A DNA stretch of 64,000 nucleotides from Thermococcus indicus (GTDB lineage Archaea; Methanobacteriota_B; Thermococci; Thermococcales; Thermococcaceae). A model generated the notes under the pieces. The model searched no databases, was not told where the DNA came from, and saw only the letters and a list, made by a program, of their open reading frames with translations. Positions 26,898-36,193 of the stretch are shown one piece after another. Numbering within the stretch: the stretch's first letter is position 1; each line of letters opens with the position of its first letter. Both the position numbers and the translations under genes were made by a program. Where the stretch lies: contig NZ_CP040846.1 of assembly GCF_006274605.1 (NCBI RefSeq), positions 1,185,041 to 1,249,040 on the forward strand, in the 5' to 3' direction.

Positions 26898-29684
26898 CTG
26901 AACACACAATTCTGTAGCTACTGAAACGGCTAAGATCAGGGCCTACATCACTGCCAGGAACTCCTTTCCACACAATTCTGTGACTACTGAAACGACGGAT
27001 AGTAGTCTATGATTACAGTAACTACTGTGACTTTCCACACAATTCTGTGACTACTGAAACGTTTGATGCCTGCTCAGCCATATCCAATATTTGTGAACTT
27101 TCCACACAATTCTGTGACTACTGAAACATATGATGGAGGTCATGGCTATTGAACTGAGGAAGATCTTTCCACACAATTCTGTGACTACTGAAACCTGAAA
27201 AATGAGGACGACTGAGCTCGCCTGGAAACTTTTTCCACACAATTCTGTGACTACTGAAACTCCGCGACGCCTCGACCGGAGAAGTCCTGAATGGGGTTTT
27301 CCACACAATTCTGTGACTACTGAAACTTAACAGAGAATGATAAGGCCGTTATCCATAGAGTTCGTTTTCCACACAATTCTGTGACTACTGAAACACGAGG
27401 ATAGTCATTGACCCTGAGACTGGCAAGATAATGTGTTTTCCACACAATTCTGTGACTACTGAAACCTTACTCTGTGTTAGGACTCCCACGAGCGAGATTA
27501 GTTTTCCACACAATTCTGTGACTACTGAAACAAAGGGGGCCTCGTCATTGACGTGACATTCGACGATGTTTTCCACACAATTCTGTGACTACTGAAACGC
27601 TTGTTGAATCTCTTTGAGCCAGTAGCGAGGTAGTTCGTTTTCCACACAATTCTGTGACTACTGAAACTTGAGCGGGTAAAGCGGGTTGAGGTCGTTACCG
27701 AGCCAGGTTTTCCACACAATTCTGTGACTACTGAAACGGTTTTCGTTCTTTATCTTGGGTTTTGGTTTGATTTGGTTTTCCACACAATTCTGTGACTACT
27801 GAAACTGAGTTTTACGGTGCGTAGTCAGAGGTATGTGTCTAGGTTTTCCACACAATTCTGTGACTACTGAAACAACGAGGATACAGGTTCCACTCACATG
27901 CAGATTTTACGTTTTCCACACAATTCTGTGACTACTGAAACGTTTGATGATGAAATCTATGAGCTTGAAGAGGAGGTGTTTTCCACACAATTCTGTGACT
28001 ACTGAAACTTCCGCACACCATAGAGAACCCGACCCCTGCCCAGAGTTTTCCACACAATTCTGTGACTACTGAAACCTTCACGGAGAGAAAGGGCTGGTAC
28101 ATCGTTTCGTTCTTTTCCACACAATTCTGTGACTACTGAAACTTATATGCGGGCCTTGGCGTGGCGTCGGTCTCTCCTATCTTTTCCACACAATTCTGTG
28201 ACTACTGAAACGTCGGTGGCAAGTCCTTTAGAGGTGTGCGCCTCGAAGTTTTCCACACAATTCTGTGACTACTGAAACTGTTTGCACGGTATATGAATTT
28301 GCAGGAATGATTGAGTTTTCCACACAATTCTGTGACTACTGAAACTGAAGACCCTTAAGAGTGTTCTTTCAAGGATTAAGAGTTTTCCACACAATTCTGT
28401 GACTACTGAAACGCTTACCTTTGGGACGTTGTTCCTACCACCCCACTTGTTTTCCACACAATTCTGTGACTACTGAAACCCGTATGTAGCTGTCCTGCGC
28501 CGACTGCACGAAGTTCGTTTTCCACACAATTCTGTGACTACTGAAACTATAAAAACGGACAACTAGTAAGCACTACACAACTTGCTTTCCACACAATTCT
28601 GTGACTACTGAAACGACCACTCCCACGAACCCATAACAAAAGTTACAGCATCTTTCCACACAATTCTGTGACTACTGAAACAAGGTGTTAAATGCCCTTT
28701 TAACGCCCTTTATCTCTTCTTTCCACACAATTCTGTGACTACTGAAACATCTGCAACTCCCTCCTTGAGCTCGACTTTTGTGAACTTTCCACACAATTCT
28801 GTGACTACTGAAACGCGGGTTCTCTGGGGCAGTCGTAGCGGCGGCATTTTCCTTTCCACACAATTCTGTGACTACTGAAACCCGGCTGGCGAGCACATAC
28901 TGCACGCACTCATAGCCACTTTCCACACAATTCTGTGACTACTGAAACCACTTGAGAGGGACGTTCTAAGGGTCGAGCTCTGGACTTTCCACACAATTCT
29001 GTGACTACTGAAACATGACCCTCTTGTGATTATCTGGTTTTATTCTCATGACTTTCCACACAATTCTGTGACTACTGAAACCGCCCCTCTCATAAGCCTC
29101 AATCCTAACTTCCACCACCTTTCCACACAATTCTGTGACTACTGAAACTGAAATCGAGGCCAAAAAGTGGGAGTGGTGGTAATAACCTTTCCACACAATT
29201 CTGTGACTACTGAAACCCCTCGCCCGTCGCCTCCGGACCGCGAGGGAGGCTATCTTTCCACACAATTCTGTGACTACTGAAACTCGAGATAACACAAAAA
29301 GCAATTCAGAAGCTCTTCGCTTTCCACACAATTCTGTGACTACTGAAACTTTTGTGAGCTTTACTAACACTGCCATCGACGTCATCTTTCCACACAATTC
29401 TGTGACTACTGAAACTTAACTGCCCCAACTCTGCGAGGAGGGCCTCCGTGTCCCTTTCCACACAATTCTGTGACTACTGAAACTCACCGGCACGGCCCTA
29501 AGCTTGCCGGCTTCTATCGCCTTTCCACACAATTCTGTGACTACTGAAACCTGTTGGTGATTGTAGGTTTGTTGGTGTGGTTCATGCTTTCCACACAATT
29601 CTGTGACTACTGAAACTATTGTGTTCGATGTTGTATTAACTCGCATTGTAGAGGCTTTCCACACAATTCTGTGACTACTGAAAC
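26898..29684 (-). CRISPR. CRISPR array 2: 42 repeats of 30-31 bp, 41 spacers
   Basis: Repeats read on the plus strand as CTTTCCACACAATTCTG followed by TGACTACTGAAAC; starts run from 26898 (degenerate, trailer end) through 26964, 27031 and so on to 29655. Spacers are mostly 35-41 bp. The degenerate repeat at the left and the TATA box at the right give minus-strand transcription; crRNAs would carry a handle ending GTGTGGAAAG, like the Pyrococcus handle ending GAAAG. Repeats 6-25 (27231-28547) start TTTTCC instead of CTTTCC, nearly always with an extra G before them. Confidence 0.97.
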
Positions 29685-29760
29685 AGGCGGGAATTTTGCC
29701 CTGTTTTACCCATTGGCTTTCTACGCTCTCCAGATATTTAAGGGTTTCTGGAAGCCTCAA
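29685..29760 (-). promoter_or_regulatory. Leader/promoter of CRISPR array 2
   Basis: On the minus strand CTTAAATA (complement of 29735-29742) lies 50 bp before the first repeat. Transcription would start about 25 bp inside this leader. The same octamer at nearly the same distance precedes array 1. Confidence 0.65.
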
Positions 29761-30151
29761 GAATTCGAGCTTTTTCCGGTCTTCAATTTCAGGGTGATAA
29801 GCCCTGGGACTCTCAATTGGGGCTGTTGTATGGCTTCTCCCTTTGACGTTCATTATTGTTCACGTGATTTCCAAAGGGTTGAGAGGGGGTGTTTTTTGGA
29901 GAACACCTCTCTAAGACGACTAATCGTCAAAAGATTCTATCTGGCCCAGATACTACTATTTTAGGGAGCTTTTTAGGAGTTTTCTCAAATTCTCCCTTAG
30001 AACGGGTTACAATATTAACCGTGCAATATTACGGATTGTTACATTTTGGGGACGACAATTTTTGACTTCCAGTCTCATCTTGCCCCTTCTATCCCAGTTT
30101 TAACCCCGGTAATTCCCCCGTTTGGGAAAAGGAACCTTTTCGGCGTGATAC
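29761..30151. other. Intergenic region upstream of CRISPR array 2
   Basis: No gene supported; a frame crossing the leader on the minus strand reads on into repeats. Around 30008-30046 two CAATATTA units and flanking GTTAC words occur (possible regulator sites). The segment nearest 30151 is the 3' side of the trmG10 gene. Confidence 0.4.
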
Positions 30152-31144
30152 TCACCTCTCAAAAACGTAGAAATACCTCTCCAGGCTCTTGTGCACGCGT
30201 TGGTAGTACCTGCCAACCGGCTTAAAGCCGACCCTCTCGGCTTCCTCTTCCCCGTCGAAGTCCGCTGGAAACGCTATCGCCAGCCTCCCGCCCGGCTCGA
30301 GAACCCCGTGGATGCTCTCCAGCACCTTCCTGTACAGCTCGTTCCTCCTCCTGCCGGCGAGGGTCGCTGAGGTTCCGTAGGGTGGGTCAGTGGCTACCGC
30401 CTCGAACGTTTTATCAAAAAGCTCCGAAAGCCTCGTCGCGTCGCCGAGTTTAAGCTCGAAATCCTTCACCCCGTAGTGCCTGAGGTTCCTTTCGGCCCCT
30501 TCAACCATCTCCGGCCTGATATCGACCCCATAGACCTTGAGGCCGAGCAGCCCTGCCTCCATGAGGATTCCGCCGGCACCCATCATGGGGTCGAGGAGTT
30601 CCCTTTTGGCCTTCGTGAGGTTCACAAGAGCGCGGGAGATCCTCGGGTGGAGCGAAATCGGTCTGAAAAACGGCCTGTGGTGGGCCTTCCTCCTCTCGAA
30701 GTCCTTGGGGTCAAAGAACCTGAGCCTTATCCCCGCGTAGACCCTCTCGCCGCAGTAAACCCTAACCAGAGTGTCCGGCTTTGAGAGGTTCACGTGAAAA
30801 CCCTGGGCGTGTATCACCGCCCCCAGCTTCCTCGGCAGGTCGAGGACGTCGTGCCGGCAGTTGGCCATCGTCTCGGTATCGACCTTGAAGGTTCCCCGGA
30901 TCGGCCAGTCCACCTCCTCGGCCTTCTGAAGGAGCTCCCCTATGGAGTCGGCTTCCACGATAAGCTCCCCGTATTCGTGAGCGAGGCCGAGCCGGTCGAG
31001 GTAGGGGAAAGCCGTCTCATCCGCATCGAGCTTCAGGAACAGGTAGTCTTGGCCGATTATCCTTCCGCCGGCCAGTTCCAGCATGGCCTTTACCTCGTCC
31101 TTCGCCATCTCCGGCAGGTTCCCGAGTATCTCAAGGTAGAGCAT
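30152..31144 (-). CDS. tRNA (guanine(10)-N2)-dimethyltransferase, TrmG10/Trm11 family
   Basis: The product is 330 aa. An N-terminal THUMP-type RNA-binding half (residues ~1-150) is followed by a Rossmann methyltransferase: the SAM site [27 protein letters not shown], and the amino-methyltransferase motif [10 protein letters not shown]. The family makes m2G and m2,2G at position 10 of tRNA, using SAM, in the cytoplasm. It matches the Pyrococcus enzyme pattern. It stands alone with its own promoter near 31150-31180. Confidence 0.9.
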   Translation of the reverse strand: MLYLEILGNLPEMAKDEVKAMLELAGGRIIGQDYLFLKLDADETAFPYLDRLGLAHEYGELIVEADSIGELLQKAEEVDWPIRGTFKVDTETMANCRHDVLDLPRKLGAVIHAQGFHVNLSKPDTLVRVYCGERVYAGIRLRFFDPKDFERRKAHHRPFFRPISLHPRISRALVNLTKAKRELLDPMMGAGGILMEAGLLGLKVYGVDIRPEMVEGAERNLRHYGVKDFELKLGDATRLSELFDKTFEAVATDPPYGTSATLAGRRRNELYRKVLESIHGVLEPGGRLAIAFPADFDGEEEAERVGFKPVGRYYQRVHKSLERYFYVFER

Positions 31145-31301
31145 GGTTGGAGCTTTTCAGAGGGGTTTTTAAGCTTGTTCCCCTTCGTTTGTTATTCCTG
31201 GGAGTGGACCGGGCCATTCCATCGGCGCGATTAAGTTCGTAAATCATCCGCCTGCGAAACGTTAATAGGGGTGTGGGTGAATGTTATATCGGTGAATTTC
31301 C

Positions 31302-31646
31302 ATGGAGATAACTGACAAAGAGGTTTTTGAGATTGCCATAAACGCGGAGATACGGGCCAAGGAGGCCTACGAGAAGCTCGCTTCTCTCTCCACCAGCGAC
31401 ATAATACGCGACGAGCTTCTCTTCCTCGCGAAGGAGGAGGACAAGCACCGCGAGATAATCGAGAAGATGGCCGAGAAGTTTGAAGGGGCCAGGACGGAGC
31501 CCAAGAAAATAGAGATCGACGTCATGGGCGAGTTCAGGGTCATAGCCGAGAAGCTGTCGGAGCTCGTTCAGAGGCCTGGCTACCCCGACATATACAGGGA
31601 GGAGTTCTACGACCAGCTGATGAAGGATATAAACTTCAACTTCTAG
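31302..31646 (+). CDS. Ferritin-like (rubrerythrin-domain) protein
   Basis: The product is 114 aa with ExxH-type iron ligands in INAEIRAKEAYEKLA and AKEEDKHREIIEKMAE, typical of two helices of a half ferritin bundle, followed by an acidic tail. GGTGAATTTCC precedes the ATG. It would dimerise to build a di-iron site and act in peroxide removal or iron handling. There is no rubredoxin domain. It is the first of seven ferritin-like genes between 31.3 and 43.3 kb. Confidence 0.8.
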   Translation: MEITDKEVFEIAINAEIRAKEAYEKLASLSTSDIIRDELLFLAKEEDKHREIIEKMAEKFEGARTEPKKIEIDVMGEFRVIAEKLSELVQRPGYPDIYREEFYDQLMKDINFNF

Positions 31647-31802
31647 CCCGCCTCTTACTATTTCCTCGTATTATGATTACCAAGGTTTTGATGTGTTCAC
31701 AATTGTTTTTTAAAGTTGTTTACAGAAAACTCCAGAACACCGAAAGCTTAATAAGCGACATTGATGTAACATTAAGTGCAAAACCCCGTTGGGGGGAGGG
31801 CG

Positions 31803-32219
31803 ATGCTAAGGAATGTGTTGGCCCTGTTCTTGCTGGGAGTTTTATTCTTTTCAGGAGTGGCCGTGGCACTGGACGGCGACGAGCCGGAGGCAATAACCAG
31901 GGACCCCCTCGTCCACGACGAGAACACCTACGCGCCCACCGACGATGGAAGTCTCTACTGCTGGATAAGCGGGTACGCGAGCCAGAGCAAGCCCGGTTAC
32001 CTCTACAACATACACGGCGACGCTGGTTCGACTGGAGTTTGTGAGCTATGGACTACAAAGTTCAGCCCGTCCACCGCAACCCCACCGGCCGGATACGCCT
32101 GGGACTCCGCCCAGATAGCCGCCACCGGCTGGTGCCCCTTATGGCCCAAGACCATCTACGCCGAGATAACCTGGGTTCCGGGAACTACCTACACAAGTAC
32201 AACCGAGAAAGGTGAGTGA
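31803..32219 (+). CDS. Small secreted protein leading an ABC-transporter operon
   Basis: The product is 138 aa from MLRNVLALFLLGVLFFSG, a clear signal peptide cleaved near ALA-LDG; GGGGGAGGG precedes the ATG. The mature part is Gly/Ser/Thr/Trp-rich with three cysteines (LYCWIS, GVCELW, GWCPLW) each near an aromatic residue. No family is recognised. It is 21 bp upstream of an anchored protein gene and an ABC system. A secreted effector, ligand or structural protein served by that transporter is possible. Confidence 0.65.
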   Translation: MLRNVLALFLLGVLFFSGVAVALDGDEPEAITRDPLVHDENTYAPTDDGSLYCWISGYASQSKPGYLYNIHGDAGSTGVCELWTTKFSPSTATPPAGYAWDSAQIAATGWCPLWPKTIYAEITWVPGTTYTSTTEKGE

Positions 32220-32240
32220 ATCGGAATCGGGGGGAATCAC

Positions 32241-33290
32241 ATGGAGAGGGTTTCCAGGTTTTTCGTTCTCCTCTTTTTCGTTCTCTTGATCCTAAGCCCG
32301 CTCGCCTCGGCAACGCCCTACTGGTTCAAGGAAGGGATATACGCCAAGTACGTCGCCAGGGGCTGGCTGTCAATCGACCTGGACACCTCCGCGGGGAACG
32401 TGACCTATTACTGCCCCAGGGTGGAGTTCACGTGGCGCGTCCTCAACGTTTCAGACGATAAGGCCCGGCTATCGCTCCTTCTACTCGGGTTCAACTGCAC
32501 CCGGGAGGCCTACTCCACTCTCGGCCTGGAGGAGGCGAGGGCCCTTCTCCGGAAGTACCAGGAGCGCTACAACTTCACCGGAGGTGACTGCCTGGAGGTG
32601 CCGATCGCCGGCGGCAACGTCACCGTGTGCGAGGAGAGCTACTATGAACGGACGGCGCAGCGGTCAGTTAGCCTGATGATTATGGAAGGTGAGGGCAGGC
32701 TGGCCAACAAGTCGTACATACCGGAGAACTTCAGCAGGGCCGGGGTCGTCGAGATCGACCTGACCACGGGGAAAATCCACGTGAACGGCACCCCCGTTGG
32801 GGGAAACTTCCTCTGGGCCGAGAATCCGGCCAACGTGACCGGGCTTGAGATACTGCCGGCGCTGAAAGTTGAGAATGTCAAAATGATAAACTCGACCGCG
32901 ATGACGTACTACGGCGACTTTAACGCCCCGGTTTACATGGCCCACACGAACATGATGAACCTAAAACGGATTGTTGGAAAGGACGTTATCCTCTACGACG
33001 GATCGAGCGGCCTGGCGGTGGCTTTCTTCACGCCCTTCAGCCCGCTGTGGAAGGCCCTCGGCGTGAGCAGTACCATGATTCAGGACACCGAGTTTGCCGA
33101 GGAGCACGAGGAGGAGATCAAGGAAAGCAACAAGATGCCGCCCTTCGGCCTCGTCCTGGCCAAGACAAACATAGACTTCACCAAGCCAGCAGAGCTTCCC
33201 GACGAGGGGCCCTCAAAAACGGCCATCTTTGCTGTCGCTGGCATCGTTGCAGTTCTCGGCGCGCTCTTCCTCTGGAGGTGGAGGAGGTGA
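32241..33290 (+). CDS. Membrane-anchored extracellular protein of an ABC-transporter operon
   Basis: The product is 349 aa with a signal peptide (FFVLLFFVLLILSPLASA), an extracellular domain with many N-x-S/T sequons and paired cysteines (YYCPR, FNCTRE, GDCLEV, TVCEE), and a C-terminal membrane anchor (TAIFAVAGIVAVLGALFLW) ending RWRR. No enzymatic motif was recognised. Its stop overlaps the permease start (GTGA). It is plausibly a surface receptor or maturation partner for the transporter. Confidence 0.72.
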   Translation: MERVSRFFVLLFFVLLILSPLASATPYWFKEGIYAKYVARGWLSIDLDTSAGNVTYYCPRVEFTWRVLNVSDDKARLSLLLLGFNCTREAYSTLGLEEARALLRKYQERYNFTGGDCLEVPIAGGNVTVCEESYYERTAQRSVSLMIMEGEGRLANKSYIPENFSRAGVVEIDLTTGKIHVNGTPVGGNFLWAENPANVTGLEILPALKVENVKMINSTAMTYYGDFNAPVYMAHTNMMNLKRIVGKDVILYDGSSGLAVAFFTPFSPLWKALGVSSTMIQDTEFAEEHEEEIKESNKMPPFGLVLAKTNIDFTKPAELPDEGPSKTAIFAVAGIVAVLGALFLWRWRR

Positions 33291-34030
33291 AGGAAGTCCT
33301 CCGCTGGGAGCTCCGCTCCCCGCTCAATTTGACCCTGGCCTCGGCCGGGGCGGTTCTCGTTGGAACGGTGATGAAGAGGTACTACCTGACCTGGAGCGCT
33401 GGTTCCCATGGCGGGCCTCATGGGGTAAATATACTTGGTTCGGTCTTCCGGACGGCATTCACCGGCGACGTTTACCTGATCCTCGCGATACTGGTTCCCT
33501 TCATAATAACCCTGGCCGTAAGGCTTGAAAGAGATGAAGGTGTTGCCCTCTCGGTGTACTCCCTCCCGGTTTCGAGGGTTAGGATCCTCCTCGCCAAGTT
33601 CCTGGCGGCTTTTCTCGCGCTCTTCCTCTTCGCCTTTTCAGTGTACCTCCTCGTCTTTGGCATGCACTTCTCGGCAACCCCCGGTGCCGTGCTCAGCGTC
33701 CTGAAAATCCACACGGCCCAGATGGCGTTCTTCTACTTCTCCGCCCTGCTCTTCATGACCTCCGTTGCGGCCCTGATAGCGATAGCCTCGCCCAACACCT
33801 ACGTCTCCATCTTCGGGGGATTCATAGCGCTCTATCTCCCCATGTTTTTGGGGACGACCTGGTACGGGCCGGTGCCTTGGCGGAATGCCCTGATAGACTA
33901 TAGATCCGCGACGATTTCGGTGTGGTCGGACCCAGTGTTCTCGTGGGCTTTCGTGAAGATGACTCTCCTTCCGGCGCTGGTACTTATAGCCTTTTACCTC
34001 CTCATCGGCAACTGGAGGGACGTGAGATGA
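33287..34030 (+). CDS. ABC-2-type transporter permease
   Basis: The product is 247 aa from a GTG overlapping the previous stop. About six membrane segments are seen, with long hydrophobic stretches near VYLILAILVPFIITLAV, FLAAFLALFLFAFSVYLLVF, MAFFYFSALLFMTSVAALIA and LLPALVLIAFYLLIG. The cytoplasmic loop SLPVSRVRILLAKF is typical of ABC-2 exporters that contact the ATPase. The ATPase is two genes downstream, with which it overlaps through an intervening gene. Confidence 0.8.
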   Translation: MKEVLRWELRSPLNLTLASAGAVLVGTVMKRYYLTWSAGSHGGPHGVNILGSVFRTAFTGDVYLILAILVPFIITLAVRLERDEGVALSVYSLPVSRVRILLAKFLAAFLALFLFAFSVYLLVFGMHFSATPGAVLSVLKIHTAQMAFFYFSALLFMTSVAALIAIASPNTYVSIFGGFIALYLPMFLGTTWYGPVPWRNALIDYRSATISVWSDPVFSWAFVKMTLLPALVLIAFYLLIGNWRDVR

Positions 34031-34464
34031 GGCTCCTCCGGGCCCTCCTCCTCACCCTCATGCTGGTTTCTTTGGTCGGCCTTGCCCTTCAGTCGAACCT
34101 CAGGCCGAGCGACGTTCACTACAAAACGGCCTTCGTCTCCGAAAGGGATGCGACTGCAGTTTACATATCCTCAATGGCGTCGGTGAAGCTCTACGCCGTT
34201 GGGACCGGGGAGTTCTGGATAGAAGACCTGCAGACGGGGGAGACGATATTCACCGGCGAAGTGGAGGGCAACGGGGCGTTCTCGCTCGTCTTTCCCCACC
34301 CAGGATACTACGAGTTCGGCGGGAACTCAAGAGGGGGCATCACCATAACGATAACGCCCGTTGATGTCGGCTTCCCGGGGAAGCAGAAGTCGGCACACCT
34401 GTGGGTCTCGGCCTTGTTCGGAGGGCTTTTAGCGCTTACCCTGCTTGGGGGTGGGAGGAGATGA
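34027..34464 (+). CDS. Small membrane protein of the ABC operon
   Basis: The product is 145 aa, starting with the ATG of an ATGA overlap. It has an N-terminal hydrophobic segment (ALLLTLMLVSLVGLAL) and a second near the C terminus (LWVSALFGGLLALTLL), framing a beta-rich extracellular domain (TGEFWIEDLQTGETIFTGEV). Function is unknown. Its place between permease and ATPase genes makes it a likely accessory subunit. Confidence 0.68.
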   Translation: MRLLRALLLTLMLVSLVGLALQSNLRPSDVHYKTAFVSERDATAVYISSMASVKLYAVGTGEFWIEDLQTGETIFTGEVEGNGAFSLVFPHPGYYEFGGNSRGGITITITPVDVGFPGKQKSAHLWVSALFGGLLALTLLGGGRR

Positions 34465-35171
34465 GCGCGGTAATCGAGGCGAGGGACCTTCACAAGTACT
34501 TCGGCCCGATAAGGGCCCTTCAGGGGGTCACGGTGGAGATACCCGAGGGCCTGACGCTCATCCTCGGCCCCAACGGAGGCGGAAAGAGCACCTTCATGAA
34601 GGTCGCGCTGGGCCTCTACAAGCCAACGAAAGGAACCGTGAGGCTCCTCGGAAAGGATCCCTGGCGGCACCCGGAGGTGAGGAAGAGCATCGGTGTGGCC
34701 TTCGACCCTGGAAGGTTCCCGAAGCTGACCACCGGGAGAGAGTGGCTGGAGTTCATTGCACGGACGCGGGGAGCGAATCCGGACGATGTTGAGAAGGCAG
34801 CGAGGCTCTTCGGCATCGAAGATGCCCTCGACAGGAGGATAGACGGCTACTCCTCGGGAATGGTGAAGAGGCTTAGCCTCGCGCAGGCCTTCGTTGGAGA
34901 GCCGGAGGTGGTTTTCCTTGACGAGCCTCTGGCCAACCTGGACTTTGAGAGTGTCGCAGAAATCGTGGGCATCATCGGGAAGTGGAAGGGCAGGGGCAGA
35001 AGCTTCGTTCTCATAAGCCACATATGGGAGCCCTTTGAGCGGCTGGCCGACTACGGAGTGGTCATCAGCGGCGGGAAGGTCTACCTGAAGGGGGAGTTTG
35101 GAGAGATGGCCGGGGAGATAGCCGCGATGTTCCGCCCACCTGGGACGGATACGGCCCAGAATTCGAAATGA
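34461..35171 (+). CDS. ABC transporter ATP-binding protein (exporter type)
   Basis: The product is 236 aa starting at MSAVIEARDLHKYFGP within an ATGA overlap. It shows Walker A GPNGGGKST, the signature YSSGMVKRLSLAQAF (SSG- rather than LSGGQ-type, common in ABC-2 exporters), Walker B VVFLDEPLANLD, and the switch histidine in ISHIWEP. It powers the permease encoded upstream. The direction is probably export, judged from the ABC-2 permease. The cargo is unknown. Confidence 0.88.
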   Translation: MSAVIEARDLHKYFGPIRALQGVTVEIPEGLTLILGPNGGGKSTFMKVALGLYKPTKGTVRLLGKDPWRHPEVRKSIGVAFDPGRFPKLTTGREWLEFIARTRGANPDDVEKAARLFGIEDALDRRIDGYSSGMVKRLSLAQAFVGEPEVVFLDEPLANLDFESVAEIVGIIGKWKGRGRSFVLISHIWEPFERLADYGVVISGGKVYLKGEFGEMAGEIAAMFRPPGTDTAQNSK

Positions 35172-35174
35172 GCC

Positions 35175-35522
35175 TCATCCTCCGAACTCCCCGTTCAACG
35201 CTATCCAGCCCACGTAGATTAGAAACGCTAACACGGAGTACTCCATAAGTGCCGCGAGCCTTTGATGGCCGGTCTTTTCCACCTTCTTTGCTAACACCTC
35301 CGTTCCCGCGTAGGTATGGAGGAGCAGGAGGGAGACGAAGCCCAGCTTAACCAGCCGGCTGAGGTGGATCGCCTGGGAGCGGGAGAATGTCAGAAGCCCC
35401 AGCGAGGCGTTTCTGGCTGCCTCGCTCGTCAGCCCGTAGCCGCTGATGACGAGAAGCCCCGCTAAGAGGAGCAGGGGCAGGGAGGTCCACTCGACAATCG
35501 CAATGGCGGTCTTTGCCTTCAT
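35175..35522 (-). CDS. Four-helix membrane protein next to a sulfite-oxidase-like molybdoprotein
   Basis: The product is 115 aa from MKAKTAIAIVEW; GGTGAT precedes this ATG, and the longer frame overlaps the upstream gene. Three or four membrane helices carry histidines (SQAIHLSRL, LLHTYAG), compatible with a small b-type heme anchor of the DUF4405/YedZ kind, though this is inference. The upstream gene encodes the molybdopterin protein, so this is probably its membrane electron partner. Confidence 0.65.
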   Translation of the reverse strand: MKAKTAIAIVEWTSLPLLLLAGLLVISGYGLTSEAARNASLGLLTFSRSQAIHLSRLVKLGFVSLLLLHTYAGTEVLAKKVEKTGHQRLAALMEYSVLAFLIYVGWIALNGEFGG

Positions 35523-35526
35523 CTCA

Positions 35527-36099
35527 TCACCTGCCCGGGGATAGCTCATCGGGGATGTAAGCGTCGTCAGGATAGCCGGCGCTCTCCCACGTGCCTGTAA
35601 AGTCGTAGCTCACGAGCTCGATTCCCGTCAGGTACTTTATCCACTTGTAGCCCCACCTGCCCGGAGCGACTATTCTCGGAGTTATCGGCTCGCCGTTAAA
35701 CTCATAGGCTATGATTATGTCTTCGTCCTCCCTTACCGCGTCGAGGTAGAGGTCCGTCGTAAAACCGTCGCTGGCGTAGAGGGCCACCTTGTATGCCCTG
35801 CTCTTGGGCTTTGCCAGTTCAATGACTGTCCTCAACGGAACGCCCTTCCACGTTCCATTCTTCCTGACCTTTCCCGGTTCGCCGACGCAGTAGAGGGGCG
35901 CCTCAACCTCCCTCGATGGGAGCTTCGAGAGCTCGTCGTAGGTGATGTTGTAGGGCCTTTCAACGAGCCCCGTGACCTGGATGACGCCGAGCTCCTTTGG
36001 AGCCTCAACCGTTGCTGTGTTCCCATCGTCTCTTGCCAGTAGGTACGTCCCGCCGATGAGGAGAATGATTATAAGAAATGCGAAAACATCTTTTCTCAT
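35527..36099 (-). CDS. Membrane-tethered molybdopterin oxidoreductase (sulfite-oxidase/MsrP fold)
   Basis: The product is 190 aa with an N-terminal signal-anchor (VFAFLIIILLIGGTYLLA). The sulfite-oxidase core follows: ITYDELSKLPSREV, the metal-ligand cysteine in LYCVGEPG, WKGVPLRTVIELA, and ITPRIVAPGRWGYKWIKYL. Such proteins carry Mo or W pterin outside the membrane. No dimerisation domain is present. Thermococcales often use tungsten, so either metal is possible. It is paired with a membrane helix protein just downstream. Confidence 0.8.
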   Translation of the reverse strand: MRKDVFAFLIIILLIGGTYLLARDDGNTATVEAPKELGVIQVTGLVERPYNITYDELSKLPSREVEAPLYCVGEPGKVRKNGTWKGVPLRTVIELAKPKSRAYKVALYASDGFTTDLYLDAVREDEDIIIAYEFNGEPITPRIVAPGRWGYKWIKYLTGIELVSYDFTGTWESAGYPDDAYIPDELSPGR

Positions 36100-36193
36100 A
36101 ATATCACGACCTTCGCCCAGAACAGGGCCTTAATTGCCCTACTCGCGGGCGTATAAAAGGTTTTTTGGGCAGTTCTGGGTACTGGCCATTAAC

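Noticed and set aside
27051-29397. Minus-strand reading frames rich in VSVVTELCGK and FSSHRIVWK
   Set aside because: These words are translations of the CRISPR repeat in two frames, joined by spacers; they are not proteins.
29416-29853. 145-aa minus-strand frame running from the CRISPR leader into repeats
   Set aside because: Its N-terminal half is leader DNA and its C-terminal half is translated repeats; no ribosome binding site.
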